DNA of 64,000 bases from an uncultured Eubacteriales bacterium (GCA_900320465.1 ONSQ01000008.1:1-64000), one strand, 5' to 3'; counted from the stretch's first letter, positions 25,589-36,584 are shown. The notes: a model not told the origin generated them from the letters alone. Made by a program: numbers and translations.

Positions 25589-27514
25589 ATGAAAACCGTC
25601 AGACTGACCACCGCCCAGGCGCTGGTCCGCTTCCTGGAAAACCAGTACATCGCCTATGACGGCATCGAGCATCCCTTTGTAGAGGGCGTGATCATGCTGC
25701 CCGGCCACGGCAACGTGGTGGGTCTGGGCCAGGCGCTGGCCCAGGAGGCCCATCGCATGAAGGTCTACCAGGGCAAGAACGAGCAGGGCATGGCCCACAC
25801 CGCCGTGGCCTTCGCCCGCCAGTGCAAGCGCAAAAAAATCATGGCCGTCACCAGCTCTGTCGGCCCCGGCGCGGCCAACATGGTCACCGCCGCCGCCACG
25901 GCCACGGCCAACAACATCCCCGTGCTGATCCTGCCAGGCGACGTCTATGCCTGCCGCCAGCCCGACCCGGTGCTGCAGCAGGTGGAGCAGATCCACGATC
26001 TGTCCATCTCCACCAACGACGCCTTCCGCGCCGTCTGCCGCTATTGGGACCGCATCGTGCGTCCCGAGCAGCTGATGAGCGCCATGATCAGTGCCATGCG
26101 TACGCTGACCGACCCGGCCAACACCGGCGCGGTCTGCATCGCCCTGCCACAGGACGTGGAGGGCGAGGCCTACGACTATCCCGAGAGCTTCTTTGCCAAG
26201 CGCGTCCACCGTCTGGCCCGCCGTCCGGCGGAGGAAGAGGCCGTCGCCGCGGCCGCCGCGCTGATCCGCGCCGCCAAACGCCCCCTGCTGATCTGCGGCG
26301 GCGGCGTGCGCTACAGCGAGGCCCACGATGAATTCCGCAGCTTTGCCGAGATCACGGGCATCCCCTTCGGCGAGACCCAGGCGGGCAAGAGCGCCGTTGT
26401 CTGGGATCACCCGCTGAACCTGGGCGGCATCGGCGTCACCGGCTGCTCGGCCGCCAACGAGATCGCCAAAGAGGCCGACCTCATCATCGGCGTGGGCACC
26501 CGCTATACGGACTTCACCACCTCCTCCAAGTGGCTCTTCCGCGACGACGCCAAATTCGTCAACATCAACGTCAGCGAGTTCCAGGCGCTGAAGATGAACG
26601 CCGCCGTGGCCGTGGTGGCGGACGCCAAGCGTGCCCTGAGCGCTCTTCTCGCGGCCCTGGGCGGCTACAAGGCTCCCTACGGCGACGAGATCCGTCTGGC
26701 CCGGGAGCGCTGGCTGGAAGAGCTCCGGCGTCTCGACGGCATCACCTTCGGCCCCGACTACGTGCCCGAGGTCAACGACGCCAACGCCGCCTCCGCCTTC
26801 CGTTTCGCCTCCGATCTGAACGCCGAGCTGACCCAGACGGCGGTGCTGGGCGTGATCAACGAGTGCATCGATCCTTCGGACGTGGTCATCGGCGCGGCGG
26901 GCTCCCTGCCCGGCGACATGCAGCGCATGTGGAGGCCCAAAGCCGTGGACACCTATCACATGGAGTACGGCTATTCCTGCATGGGCTACGAGATCTCCGG
27001 CGCTCTGGGCGTCAAGTACGCCATCGGCGACCGGGACGTGTACGCCATGACCGGCGACGGCAGCTTCATCATGCTCCACGCCGAAATGCTCACCGCCCTG
27101 CAGGAGCATAAAAAGATCAATATCTGCCTGTTCAACAACGCCAGCTACGGCTGCATCAACAACTTGCAGGTGGGCCACGGCAACGACACCCTGTGCACCG
27201 AGCTGCGCTATCGCGGGCCCGACGGCGCCCACAGCGGTCCCTTCATGGGCGTGGACTTTGCCAAGATCGCCGAGGGCTACGGCTGCAAGGGCTACACGAT
27301 CCGCACGCTCGACGAGCTGCGCGCGGCCATTGCCGAGGCCAAAACCATTGAGGGCGTGCCGGTACTCTTTGACATCCGCGTCCTGCCCAAGTCCATGACC
27401 GAGGGCTACGGCTCCTGGTGGCGCGTGGGCGACACTGAGGTCAGCGAAAATCCCCGCAATCTGGCGGCATATGAAGATACGGCGGCGCATGTGCGTGACG
27501 CCATGAAATTCTAA
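25589..27514 (+). CDS. iolD: 3D-(3,5/4)-trihydroxycyclohexane-1,2-dione acylhydrolase
   Basis: The 641-residue thiamine-diphosphate enzyme matches IolD, which opens the inositol-derived ring to 5-deoxy-glucuronate. Motifs include the N-terminal [15 protein letters not shown] and [20 protein letters not shown] with the ThDP glutamate, [10 protein letters not shown], the [13 protein letters not shown] central-domain loop and the C-terminal cofactor motif [12 protein letters not shown] followed by [11 protein letters not shown]. Full family length and no damage. AAGGAGG precedes the start. Confidence 0.95.
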   Translation: MKTVRLTTAQALVRFLENQYIAYDGIEHPFVEGVIMLPGHGNVVGLGQALAQEAHRMKVYQGKNEQGMAHTAVAFARQCKRKKIMAVTSSVGPGAANMVTAAATATANNIPVLILPGDVYACRQPDPVLQQVEQIHDLSISTNDAFRAVCRYWDRIVRPEQLMSAMISAMRTLTDPANTGAVCIALPQDVEGEAYDYPESFFAKRVHRLARRPAEEEAVAAAAALIRAAKRPLLICGGGVRYSEAHDEFRSFAEITGIPFGETQAGKSAVVWDHPLNLGGIGVTGCSAANEIAKEADLIIGVGTRYTDFTTSSKWLFRDDAKFVNINVSEFQALKMNAAVAVVADAKRALSALLAALGGYKAPYGDEIRLARERWLEELRRLDGITFGPDYVPEVNDANAASAFRFASDLNAELTQTAVLGVINECIDPSDVVIGAAGSLPGDMQRMWRPKAVDTYHMEYGYSCMGYEISGALGVKYAIGDRDVYAMTGDGSFIMLHAEMLTALQEHKKINICLFNNASYGCINNLQVGHGNDTLCTELRYRGPDGAHSGPFMGVDFAKIAEGYGCKGYTIRTLDELRAAIAEAKTIEGVPVLFDIRVLPKSMTEGYGSWWRVGDTEVSENPRNLAAYEDTAAHVRDAMKF

Positions 27515-27528
27515 GGAGGACACAACAA

Positions 27529-28566
27529 GTGGAAAAGCTTTTAAAGGTCGGTCTCATCGGCTGCGGCGCCATCGGCAAGGAGCACTGCCGCCGCATCATG
27601 GAGAAGGTCCCCGGCGCGACGATGGTGGCCGTGGCCTCCAACCGCGCCGAGAGCGCGGACGCGCTGGCTGAAAAGTACGGCATCCGCTCCTTCGGCAGCG
27701 ACTGCAACGGTCTGATCGCCGATCCCGAGGTGGAGGCCGTCATCATCACCTCCATCGACCCGACCCACCACGACTATGTGATGGAGGTTTTAAAGCACGA
27801 GAAATGGTGCTTCTGCGAAAAGCCGCTGAGCCAGAACGCCCGCGACTGCGAGGAGATCATCGCCCGCGAGCTGGAGATCGGCAAGCGTCTGGTCCAGGTG
27901 GGCTTCATGCGCCGCTACGACCGCGGCTACGCCGAGATGAAGCGCATCATCGACTCCGGCGAGCTGGGCGCACCGCTGCTGATCAAGGCCTGCCACCGCA
28001 ACGTCTCCCAGGGTCCCGGCTTCAAGACCGAAAACGGGATCACGAACGTTGCCATCCACGAGCTGGACATCTGCCGCTGGCTCCTGGGCGACGAGTATGA
28101 GGACGCCCAGTGCGTCCGCGTCCGCCAGAGCGCCAACTCCGACAAGGGCTATGACAACCCCCAGGTGGTGCTGCTGCGCACGAAGAAGGGCTGCTTCATC
28201 GACGTGGAGGTCCAGGTGGCCGACGGCTACGGCTACGACATCCAGTGCGAGGTGGTCTGCGAAAACGGCACCGTCAAGCTGCCCGATCCCTACGCGGTGG
28301 TGCGCCGCGCGCGTCCCGCCGGCTGGGACAGCGTCAAGCCCGCAGAGTGCATGCCCATCATGACCGACTGGAAGGAGCGCTTCATCGAGGCCTATGACAT
28401 CGAGCTGTGCGACTGGGTCGCGGCCGTGAACAACGGCAAACTGACCGGCCCCTCCTCCTGGGACGGCTATGTGGCCTGTGTGGCCGGCGACGCGCTCAAC
28501 GCCTCCCGCGGCACTTCCCAGTTCCTCAAGGTCGACACCATCGACAAGCCCGCGCTCTATCTCTGA
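27529..28566 (+). CDS. iolG: Gfo/Idh/MocA-family oxidoreductase, probable myo-inositol 2-dehydrogenase
   Basis: The 345-residue protein has the Rossmann start VGLIGCGAIGKEHCRRI, the family EKP motif in CFCEKPLSQ and the catalytic histidine segment NVAIHELDICRWLLG. With iolE, iolB and iolD directly upstream it should oxidise myo-inositol or a relative such as scyllo-inositol with NAD. It starts with GTG at 27529 after AAGGAGGACACAACAA. It is the last gene of the operon, followed by the hairpin at 28627-28652. Confidence 0.85.
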   Translation: MEKLLKVGLIGCGAIGKEHCRRIMEKVPGATMVAVASNRAESADALAEKYGIRSFGSDCNGLIADPEVEAVIITSIDPTHHDYVMEVLKHEKWCFCEKPLSQNARDCEEIIARELEIGKRLVQVGFMRRYDRGYAEMKRIIDSGELGAPLLIKACHRNVSQGPGFKTENGITNVAIHELDICRWLLGDEYEDAQCVRVRQSANSDKGYDNPQVVLLRTKKGCFIDVEVQVADGYGYDIQCEVVCENGTVKLPDPYAVVRRARPAGWDSVKPAECMPIMTDWKERFIEAYDIELCDWVAAVNNGKLTGPSSWDGYVACVAGDALNASRGTSQFLKVDTIDKPALYL

Positions 28567-28626
28567 TTATCTTCTTTTCCCCGGCGGGACAGCCTTCCGG
28601 TTGTCTCCCCCCTCCCTTCCGGTTGA

Positions 28627-28652
28627 GAGAGGGCGGCCCGCGCCGCCCTCTC
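28627..28652 (+). terminator. Terminator of the inositol operon
   Basis: GAGAGGGCGG (28627-28636) pairs with CCGCCCTCTC (28643-28652), followed by AATTTTTTC and a second T-run. The remainder of 28567-28835 is increasingly AT-rich and I see no gene in it. Confidence 0.75.
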
Positions 28653-28835
28653 CAGCCGGAAATTTTTTCATCTTTTTCGGAAATTTCCGGGGTTTTTCGG
28701 CGTATTTGCCTGCTTTTTAAGCATCCTTTGTGAATTATTTATCAGGGTTCTTATTCTTTGCCGTGATTATTCACAACATTATTTCCTTTGTTTTTTACAA
28801 TATTGCTGAAAATCAACTTTGCTCCCGCGGTTTTC

Positions 28836-28897
28836 TTGACGGGATTTGTGAATATGTTATAATGTAACGTGTAAAAACGGTTTCGGAAACGTATGCG
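28836..28897 (+). promoter_or_regulatory. Promoter and LacI-type operator of the ABC importer operon
   Basis: TTGACG (28836-28841), 16 bp, TATAAT (28858-28863). About 20 bases after the -10 box lies TTCGGAAACGTATGCG (28882-28897), which matches the site at 36846-36861 in 13 of 16 positions. The site has the CG-centred form of LacI-family operators and would block transcription from this promoter. The LacI-type gene at 35503-36510 is the obvious partner. Confidence 0.75.
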
Positions 28898-28968
28898 TTA
28901 GAAAGACCGCTCATTTTTCGTCGTTCTCCGCATGATCCCCGGTCACCCGCAAGAAAGGAGTCCTGGAA

Positions 28969-30795
28969 TTGAAAGCTGCCAAGCCGCGTCGGCCCTTCAA
29001 CAAGACGCGATTGAAGAACCAGATCCTGAACGTGATCAAGAACCCCTTCAACATTGTGGTTGCGATCAGTCTGGTGGTACTGTTTTGTCTGATCGTCATC
29101 CCGCTGCTGCAGATGATCGCCTCCACCTTCACGGTGGCCAAGGGCGAGCTGCGGCGTATCAGCGGCGCCAAAGTGGGCGACTTCACGCTGTACTACTGGA
29201 AGTACCTGCTTGTGGGCCAGATGTCCAAGGCCACGCTGTGGGGCCCGCTGAAGAACTCGCTGATCTGCGGCTTCTTCACCGTTCTGGTCAGCGTCCCGCT
29301 GGGCAGCGTACTGGGCTGGCTGATTGCCCGCACCGATATTCCCGGCAAGAAGCTGCTGGGCATGCTGGTGGTCATCCCCTATATGATCCCCTCCTGGTGC
29401 AAGTCGCTGTCCTGGCTGGCGGTGTTCCGCAACAAGACCTCCGGCTCGCTGGGCTTTCTGGCGGGTCTGGGCATCCCGATCCCCGACTGGCTGGCCTACG
29501 GCCCGGTGGCGATCGTGCTGTGTATGTCGCTGCACTACTACGCCTTCTCCTACATCCATGTGCAGAGCGCGCTGCGCTCCATCAACTCCGAGCTGGAGGA
29601 GATGGGTGAGATCTGCGGCGCCACCAAGCCCCAGATCCTCAAGTCCATCACGATCCCCCTGGTGCTGCCCAGCGTCCTGTCCGCCGTGGTCATGACGCTG
29701 TCCAAGTCCATCGGCACCTACGGCGTGGCGGCCAACCTGGGCAACCGCATCGGCTACTTCACGCTGGCCACGAAGATGAAAAACTTCATCAACGGCAGCC
29801 CCCAGAACGTGGGCTTTGCCATGAGCATCGTGCTCATCGCTCTGGCTGCGCTGATCATCTTCGCCAACCAGCGCATCATCGGCGTGCGCAAGAGCTATGC
29901 CACCATCGGCGGCAAGGGCGGGCGGAGCAACGAGATGCACCTGGGCAAGGCCAAGGTCCCGCTGATGATCTTCCTGGTGGTGTTTCTGTTCTTCGCCATG
30001 GTGATGCCCATGTTCGTCCTGGTCATGGAGACCTTCCAGATCAACACCGGCAACGGCTACGCGCTGAGCAACCTGACGCTCTACAACTGGATCGGCTCCA
30101 GCGTGGAAAACGCCCCCTACTACACCAGCTACGTGGGTATTTTCCACAACAATGAATTCGGCAAGGCCATCTTCAACACCGTCCGTCTGACGCTGATCGC
30201 CTCGGTCATCACCGCTTTCTGCGGCCAGTTCCTGGGCTATATCTCCACCCGCGGCCGCGGCAAATGGTACGGCGGTCTCACCGAGCAGCTGGTCTTCATC
30301 CCCTATCTGATGAGCGGCGTCGCCTTCTCGGCCATGTATGTGGCCATGTTCAGCCGTCCCCGTCTGGGCGGACTTCTCCCCTCGCTGTACGGCACCTTCG
30401 CGCTGATCGTGCTGACGAGCGTTGTCAAGCACTTCCCCTTTGCCAGCCGCTCCGGCACGGCCAACATGATGCAGATCGCCGTGGAGCTGGAGGAGGCGGC
30501 CGAAATCAACGGCGCGGGCTTCGGCAAAAAGCTCAGCCGCATCGTGCTGCCGCTGGCGAAAAACGGCTTTATCTCCGGCTTCATGCTGACCTTTATCAGC
30601 ATAGCCAAGGAGCTTGACCTGATCATCATCATGATGGACAAACGCACGACCACCATGTCCTATCTGGCCTTCACCTATTCCCAGGACGGCCTGAACCAGA
30701 TGGCGGACGCCATCTCGGTGTGTGTGCTGCTGTTTATCCTGATCTGTTATATCATCGCCAACCGCTTCGGCGCCGATATCGGCAAGTCGTGGTAA
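28969..30795 (+). CDS. Fused two-domain ABC transporter permease (ferric/sugar-phosphate type)
   Basis: The 608-residue protein contains two copies of a binding-protein-dependent permease domain, each with about six helices and an EAA loop (EEMGEICGATKPQILKSI near 207 and EEAAEINGAGFGKKLSRI near 506). Fused permeases of this kind serve Fbp-type ferric importers and the AfuABC importer of hexose phosphates. The neighbours here are phosphatases and inositol genes, not iron genes, so a phosphorylated polyol is a reasonable inferred substrate. It starts at TTG (28969), 8 bases after AAAGGAG. Confidence 0.85.
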   Translation: MKAAKPRRPFNKTRLKNQILNVIKNPFNIVVAISLVVLFCLIVIPLLQMIASTFTVAKGELRRISGAKVGDFTLYYWKYLLVGQMSKATLWGPLKNSLICGFFTVLVSVPLGSVLGWLIARTDIPGKKLLGMLVVIPYMIPSWCKSLSWLAVFRNKTSGSLGFLAGLGIPIPDWLAYGPVAIVLCMSLHYYAFSYIHVQSALRSINSELEEMGEICGATKPQILKSITIPLVLPSVLSAVVMTLSKSIGTYGVAANLGNRIGYFTLATKMKNFINGSPQNVGFAMSIVLIALAALIIFANQRIIGVRKSYATIGGKGGRSNEMHLGKAKVPLMIFLVVFLFFAMVMPMFVLVMETFQINTGNGYALSNLTLYNWIGSSVENAPYYTSYVGIFHNNEFGKAIFNTVRLTLIASVITAFCGQFLGYISTRGRGKWYGGLTEQLVFIPYLMSGVAFSAMYVAMFSRPRLGGLLPSLYGTFALIVLTSVVKHFPFASRSGTANMMQIAVELEEAAEINGAGFGKKLSRIVLPLAKNGFISGFMLTFISIAKELDLIIIMMDKRTTTMSYLAFTYSQDGLNQMADAISVCVLLFILICYIIANRFGADIGKSW

Positions 30796-30812
30796 GAAAG
30801 GGAGCGTAATCA

Positions 30813-31879
<1,067 letters not shown>

Positions 31880-31943
31880 GTATTCTTCGCGGCATCCGGC
31901 CGCGCGAATATATGACGTCCATTATTTGAAAGGAGAAAGGAAC

Positions 31944-33266
31944 ATGAATCTGCGCAAGATCACCGCATTGCTTATGGCGCTGGTAATGGTTCTCTCGCTG
32001 GCCGCCTGCGGCAGCCAGAGCGCCCCCGCCGCCGCGCCCGCAGCGAAGGACGAAACCCCCGCCGCTCCCGCGGCCGAAGCCGCCCCCGCCGAGGAGGCCG
32101 CCCCCGCCGTTGAGGACAGCGCCTTCTACGGCCCCATCTTTGACGACTGGAGCAAAATGAGCGACGAAGAGCTCTATCAGCTGGCTCTCGAGGAAGTCAA
32201 GGACGGCAGCGCCATCAACATCTACGCCACCTCCTCCAAGATGAAGAAGGTCCAGGAGACCTTCGAGGAAGCCTTCCCCGGCCTGACGGTCGACATCATG
32301 GACATGGACAATGACGAGGTCCTGACCAAGTGCCGTCTGGAAGCCGACGCCGGCAACGTGCAGGGCGACGTGCTCCAGGTCAAGGACGTGAACGGCGACG
32401 TGTTCTTCGGCGATTACGAGGAAGGGTATATCGCCCCCTTCTATCCGGAAGACATCTGCGCCCATATCGATAACGATCTGCTGCGCTACGGCTATCCGCT
32501 CTACGCCTCTCAGTCCTTCTGGTACTACAACACCGAAGCCTTCCCCGACGGCCAGCCCATCGACAGCTGGTGGCAGATCATCGAGCGCAACGAGGACGGC
32601 AGCCAGAAGTACCGTATTTTCACCAAGGACATCGGCTCCGAGACCGCTTACCTCTCCCTGTTTGCCAGCTTCATCGTGAACGCCGACCAGATGGCGGCCA
32701 ACTACAAGGAAGTCTACGGCACCGACCTGGAGTACACCTATGACGCCAGCGGCTTCTCCTTCCCCGTGCCCGAGAACAACGCCGGTGTTGAGTATCTGTG
32801 GCGCTTCAGCCAGATGAAGATCACCTTCATCGGCGACGGCGACGAGCTGGTCAAGGCCGTCGACAACTCCACCGCCGACGATCCCGCTCTGGCGCTGGCC
32901 TCCGCCGGCAAGATCACCAACCGCGACGACAGCGGCTACCACATTGCCTGGGTCGTGCTCAACCCCTACAACGGTCTGCAGAACCTGGAGTACATGTATG
33001 TTGTCAACAACTGCAAGCACCCGGCCGGCGCCCGTCTGTTCATCCGCTTTGTCACCGGCGGCGCCGATGGCGAGAGCGGCGGCTTCAAGCCCTTCCAGAA
33101 GGAAGGCAACTGGCCTGTGCGTGACGACATCAAGGACAAGAAGAACGACATGACCCTCGCCGAGCTCAACGCGGCCGAGCCGGATCTGGCCTCCATCTAC
33201 AACGTGTTCCTGGATACCCAGGATATGTGGATCTACTGGCTGGACCAGAATCCCAACATCGGATAA
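31944..33266 (+). CDS. ABC transporter substrate-binding lipoprotein
   Basis: The 440-residue protein has a lipoprotein signal (LMALVMVLSLAACGSQ, lipobox LAAC), then an Ala/Pro/Glu tether (about residues 25-58), then a periplasmic-binding-protein fold of the Fe(III)/phosphonate/sugar-phosphate type with the early INIYATSSKMKKVQETFEEA segment. It would catch the substrate at the cell surface and pass it to the fused permease. No iron-ligand tyrosine pair near the C-terminus is evident. The start at 31944 follows AAAGGAGAAAGGAAC. The tether resembles that of the FMN-binding lipoprotein at 46325. Confidence 0.85.
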   Translation: MNLRKITALLMALVMVLSLAACGSQSAPAAAPAAKDETPAAPAAEAAPAEEAAPAVEDSAFYGPIFDDWSKMSDEELYQLALEEVKDGSAINIYATSSKMKKVQETFEEAFPGLTVDIMDMDNDEVLTKCRLEADAGNVQGDVLQVKDVNGDVFFGDYEEGYIAPFYPEDICAHIDNDLLRYGYPLYASQSFWYYNTEAFPDGQPIDSWWQIIERNEDGSQKYRIFTKDIGSETAYLSLFASFIVNADQMAANYKEVYGTDLEYTYDASGFSFPVPENNAGVEYLWRFSQMKITFIGDGDELVKAVDNSTADDPALALASAGKITNRDDSGYHIAWVVLNPYNGLQNLEYMYVVNNCKHPAGARLFIRFVTGGADGESGGFKPFQKEGNWPVRDDIKDKKNDMTLAELNAAEPDLASIYNVFLDTQDMWIYWLDQNPNIG

Positions 33267-33332
33267 GTCAAAACGTGACACAACCCTGCCGCGGAGCGGA
33301 TTTCCCGCTCCGCGGCACCGCCCCCACCGGAT

Positions 33333-33920
33333 ATGAGCAGACAAGACGATTTTTCCCGCCAGATCGAGCAGAGCGAGCGCGAGCGTGCGCGCCAGGCGCG
33401 CGAAAAGCGCCGGACCGAGCGCGCCAACCGCTTTTGGAGCACCTTTCTTTTCACCGAAAACGGCAAGCCCAAAAGCGGTTTTGTGATTTACACCTTTTCG
33501 CTCAGCATCCTGTTTCTGGTTTTCTATCTTCTCGGTTTCCATCTGATGACCGAGCTATTCCATTCCCTGAGCGAGCGAATCAGCGCGCTGTGGGGAAACC
33601 TTCTCATTTCCCTGTGCGTAACGGCCGCCGTATGTCTTATCGGCGTGCTGCTGCACCGGCTGCTGCCGGACAAACGGCTGCTGCTGGGCACCCATCTCTG
33701 GCTTGCGCTGTATGTTGCTGCCGCGATCGTCACCATGGCGATCCTGCTGCGCGGCAGCGGCGCCATGGGCGAATTCATGGTCTTTGCGCTGTGGTTCGCT
33801 CTGATCCCGCTGGCCATATCCCTGCCCTTGTTTTTCCTGCTGTATAAAAAGGATCATCACCCGCCGCTTCCCCCCGCCGAGGAAGAGGAAGCGTGGAAAA
33901 AATATACGCGCCGCCGCTGA
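33333..33920 (+). CDS. Membrane protein of unknown function in the importer operon
   Basis: The 195-residue protein starts with a strongly charged stretch (SERERARQAREKRRTERANR), then four hydrophobic segments (about 52-72, 87-105, 115-138, 145-167), and ends in a charged tail. I do not recognise a family. It lies 66 bases after the binding protein and 30 before a HAD gene on the same strand, so it is probably transcribed with the importer. No strong ribosome site is visible near 33333. Confidence 0.6.
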   Translation: MSRQDDFSRQIEQSERERARQAREKRRTERANRFWSTFLFTENGKPKSGFVIYTFSLSILFLVFYLLGFHLMTELFHSLSERISALWGNLLISLCVTAAVCLIGVLLHRLLPDKRLLLGTHLWLALYVAAAIVTMAILLRGSGAMGEFMVFALWFALIPLAISLPLFFLLYKKDHHPPLPPAEEEEAWKKYTRRR

Positions 33921-33950
33921 CCGTGCCGGCGCCTGCGAGGAGGAAACCGC

Positions 33951-34709
33951 ATGATCAAGGCTGTCCTGTTTGACATGGGCGGTACGCTCGAGGATATTTT
34001 TGTGGATGACAGCTCCCATCGCACCGCGGTGACGCGCGTAGGCGAGATGCTGCGCGCCTTCGGACTGGACCCGAAGGTGGACGACGCCGAGCTGATGGCG
34101 CGCGTGGACGCGGGCTGGAAGCGCTACGGCGTATACCGCGACAAAACCAATGTGGAATGCAAGCCCATCTCCATCTGGTGCGACTACGTCCTGTCCGACT
34201 TCGGCTTTCCCCGGGAGCAGCTCGAGCCCCACTGTGAAGAGCTGGCTCATATGTGGGAAATCACCCACTACCACCGCGTTCTGCGTCCCCGCGTGGCCGA
34301 AATGCTCGACGGGCTGCGCGCCATGGGGCTCAAGCTTGGCATCATCTCCAACACCGCCGCTCTCTACCAGGTTTTCGACAGTCTGGAGGAATACGGCATC
34401 CGCGGCTATTTTCAGGACGTCACCCTCTCGAGCGTGACGGGCCTTCGCAAGCCCCTGCCGGACATCTTCTATGTCTCGACCCACCAGCTGCGCGTGCAGC
34501 CGGATGAATGCGTCTATGTGGGCGACACCATGTCCCGGGACATCATCGGCTCCAAGCGGGCCGGCTTCGCCTGCTCGATCCAGATCGGCTCGCAGCTGAC
34601 GAAGGAAAAGGATCAGGGGGTTCACAGCGAGTTCGTCCCCGATCATTTCATCACCGATATTTACGATGTATACCCCATTCTTCGGGATCTCCTGTGTAAA
34701 GGAATGTGA
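33951..34709 (+). CDS. HAD-superfamily hydrolase (first of five in the locus)
   Basis: The 252-residue protein has HAD motif I as FDMGGTL (nucleophile Asp8), motif II GIISNT, motif III GLRKPLPD and motif IV YVGDTMSRDIIGSKRAG with an alpha-helical cap between I and II. The residue two after the nucleophile, an aspartate general acid in ordinary HAD phosphatases, is glycine. All four other HADs nearby share this. It is a candidate phosphatase for a phosphorylated inositol or sugar, but chemistry without that aspartate needs proof. AGGAGG precedes the ATG. Confidence 0.8.
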   Translation: MIKAVLFDMGGTLEDIFVDDSSHRTAVTRVGEMLRAFGLDPKVDDAELMARVDAGWKRYGVYRDKTNVECKPISIWCDYVLSDFGFPREQLEPHCEELAHMWEITHYHRVLRPRVAEMLDGLRAMGLKLGIISNTAALYQVFDSLEEYGIRGYFQDVTLSSVTGLRKPLPDIFYVSTHQLRVQPDECVYVGDTMSRDIIGSKRAGFACSIQIGSQLTKEKDQGVHSEFVPDHFITDIYDVYPILRDLLCKGM

Positions 34710-34714
34710 TTTAT

Positions 34715-35431
34715 ATGCCCATTAGCTTTTTCCCGTCTTTTGAGCTGGCAACGGCTCCGGTCCTCGATTGCTGCATCCGGCTTGTGGTTTCCTGCATTCT
34801 GGGCGCTCTCGTCGGCATCGAGCGCAGCAACCGCTTCAAGGAGGCCGGCGTCCGCACCCACATCGTTGTCTGCTGCGGCGCAGCTCTGTGTATGATCGTG
34901 TCCAAATACGGATTTGCCGATTTGAACGGCATTCTGGACGGCTCGCGCACCTCCGACCCCGCCCGTGTGGCGGCCCAGGTGGTCAGCGGCATTGGATTTC
35001 TCTGTGCAGGCGTTATTTTCAAAAACGGCAGCACGGTGCGCGGTCTGACCACCGCGGCGGTGCTGTGGTTCACCGCCGGCATCGGGCTGACCGTGGGCGC
35101 CGGCTTCTATGTGATCGGCGTCTTTGCCACGCTCATGACGCTGGGCCTGATGATCTTCCTGCACCGCCACGCGATCGGCGGCGACGCGTTTTCCGCCAAC
35201 CGTCTGAGCTTCACGGTGAAGAACGGCTACGACTTCAACGGCGCGCTGATGCGGCAGCTGGAGGAGTGGGACGCCCAGGTCGCCGAGAGCAAGGTCAACC
35301 GCCGCCGGGACGGCACCACGGAATACGAGCTGACAGTGCGCCGCCGCGAGGAAATCACCTACGCGGAGATGAAAACCTTCATGGAATCCCGCGAGGATAT
35401 TCTCAGCTGCTCCAACAGCCCGATCCGCTGA
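34715..35431 (+). CDS. MgtC/SapB-family membrane protein
   Basis: The 238-residue protein has the MgtC family core: LVVSCILGALVGIERSNR with the conserved glutamate and arginine, FKEAGVRTHIVVCCGAAL, VSGIGFLCAGVIFK and GLTTAAVLWFTAGIG. A cytoplasmic C-terminal domain of about 80 residues follows. MgtC proteins respond to magnesium or phosphate stress and affect ATP synthase or phosphate uptake in other bacteria. That fits a phosphate-releasing locus, since phytate also binds magnesium. The ATG at 34715 is preferred over GTG at 34706 because AAAGGAA is correctly spaced. Confidence 0.85.
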   Translation: MPISFFPSFELATAPVLDCCIRLVVSCILGALVGIERSNRFKEAGVRTHIVVCCGAALCMIVSKYGFADLNGILDGSRTSDPARVAAQVVSGIGFLCAGVIFKNGSTVRGLTTAAVLWFTAGIGLTVGAGFYVIGVFATLMTLGLMIFLHRHAIGGDAFSANRLSFTVKNGYDFNGALMRQLEEWDAQVAESKVNRRRDGTTEYELTVRRREEITYAEMKTFMESREDILSCSNSPIR

Positions 35432-35440
35432 GGAAAACGA

Positions 35441-35481
35441 AAACACACGGATCGGCCATGTCCGGCGTGATCCGTGTGTTT
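35441..35481. terminator. Bidirectional terminator between mgtC-like and lacI-like genes
   Basis: AAACACACGGATC (35441-35453) pairs with 35469-35481 around a 15-nt loop, followed by TTCTTTTTT. It separates two convergent genes. Confidence 0.8.
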
Positions 35482-35502
35482 TTCTTTTTTGTTTCGCCTT
35501 TT

Positions 35503-36510
35503 TTACTTGACTCTTGCGCAGGAGGAGCGCTCGATCAGCGTGGGCGAGAGGATACGATGGGAATAACCCGTCAGCTCGTTCTGGATCTTGTCGATCAGCG
35601 TGTCCACCGCCACCGCCGCCAGCATTTTCTTGGGCTGCTCCACGGTGGAGAGTTCGATGCGCGGCAGGCCGCTGTCGTGGATGTTGTCGAAGCCCAGCAG
35701 CGACAGCTCCTCCGGGATCTTCAGTCCGATCTCCTCCGCCGCCTGCATGATGCCCAGGGCGTTGGTGTCGGTGGCGGCGAAGATGGCACTGTAATTCCGC
35801 TTCTGAGAGAAAAGCTGCTTGGCCATCTGATAGCCGTACTTGATAGACGAGCTGGAGAAGGTGTTGTTGCAGTACTGCGGCGTCAGCCCCAGCCGCCGGC
35901 AGGCGTCGGCATAGCCCTCGGCTCTCAGCTGGTGGGTGGTGCTGCCCCGGCGCCGTCCGAAGTACAGGATATTCCGATGCCCCAGCGAGTAGAGATACTC
36001 CACGCCGATCTGGGCGCCGCGATAGTTGTCCACGGACACATAGCTCTCCGGCGCCTCCCGCAGGTTTTCCCCGATGAACACGGTGGGGACGCGGCTGAGA
36101 TAGGCGCGCAGCTTATTGTAGCTGTCCATGCCGGAGGGGAAAATCAGAATGCCGTCCACCTGGCGGCCCATCATCAGCTCAAAGAGCTCCCGCTCCTGCT
36201 CGGCGTCGCGGGAGGAATTGCACAGGATGATGTTATAGCCCCGCTCGCGTGCCTGACGGTCGATGTAATAGGCCAGCTCCGACATGAAAGGGTTGTTCAC
36301 GCTTGTCAGGATCAGTCCCAGCAGCTTGGTACTTTTCATGACCATCGAGCGCGCCACCGTATTGGTGGTATAGTTCATCTCCCGGCAGATCTGCAAAATG
36401 CGTTCGCGGGTCTCCTCGCTGATTTCGGGGCTTCCGGTCAGCGCGCGGGAGACGGTGGAATAGGATACGCCGGCAGCCTTCGCCACGTCTTTGATCGTAA
36501 CACTCTTCAT
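35503..36510 (-). CDS. LacI-family transcriptional regulator
   Basis: The 335-residue protein has an N-terminal LacI helix-turn-helix and hinge (TIKDVAKAAGVSYSTVSRAL, then ISEETRERILQICREMNYT). A sugar-binding core follows (LGLILTSVNNPFMSELAYYI, GILIFPSGMD, AIFAATDTNALGIMQAAEE, LSLLGFDN). It lies between the importer operon and the phytase operon, both of which carry near-identical operator-like sites downstream of their promoters, so it is the likely repressor of both. The inducer is probably an inositol or inositol phosphate. Confidence 0.9.
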   Translation of the reverse strand: MKSVTIKDVAKAAGVSYSTVSRALTGSPEISEETRERILQICREMNYTTNTVARSMVMKSTKLLGLILTSVNNPFMSELAYYIDRQARERGYNIILCNSSRDAEQERELFELMMGRQVDGILIFPSGMDSYNKLRAYLSRVPTVFIGENLREAPESYVSVDNYRGAQIGVEYLYSLGHRNILYFGRRRGSTTHQLRAEGYADACRRLGLTPQYCNNTFSSSSIKYGYQMAKQLFSQKRNYSAIFAATDTNALGIMQAAEEIGLKIPEELSLLGFDNIHDSGLPRIELSTVEQPKKMLAAVAVDTLIDKIQNELTGYSHRILSPTLIERSSCARVK

Positions 36511-36555
36511 TTTGCGATCCTCCTGTCGGAAATTTTCGCTCTGATTTCCGGTATT

Positions 36556-36584
36556 ATTTTACCGTATCATCACGAAAAATACAA
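36556..36584 (-). promoter_or_regulatory. Promoter of the lacI-like gene
   Basis: Minus-strand TTGTAT (36584-36579), 17 bp, TAAAAT (36561-36556), about 45 bases before the start codon. The stretch 36585-36800 is AT-rich and holds no gene that I can support. Confidence 0.6.

Noticed and set aside
22727..27523. Minus-strand open frame of 1598 codons over the iol genes
   Set aside because: It is the shadow of GC-rich plus-strand genes iolE, iolB, iolD and the Ldh-family gene, all of which have family motifs and ribosome sites. The antisense product has biased, low-complexity composition and no recognisable domain.
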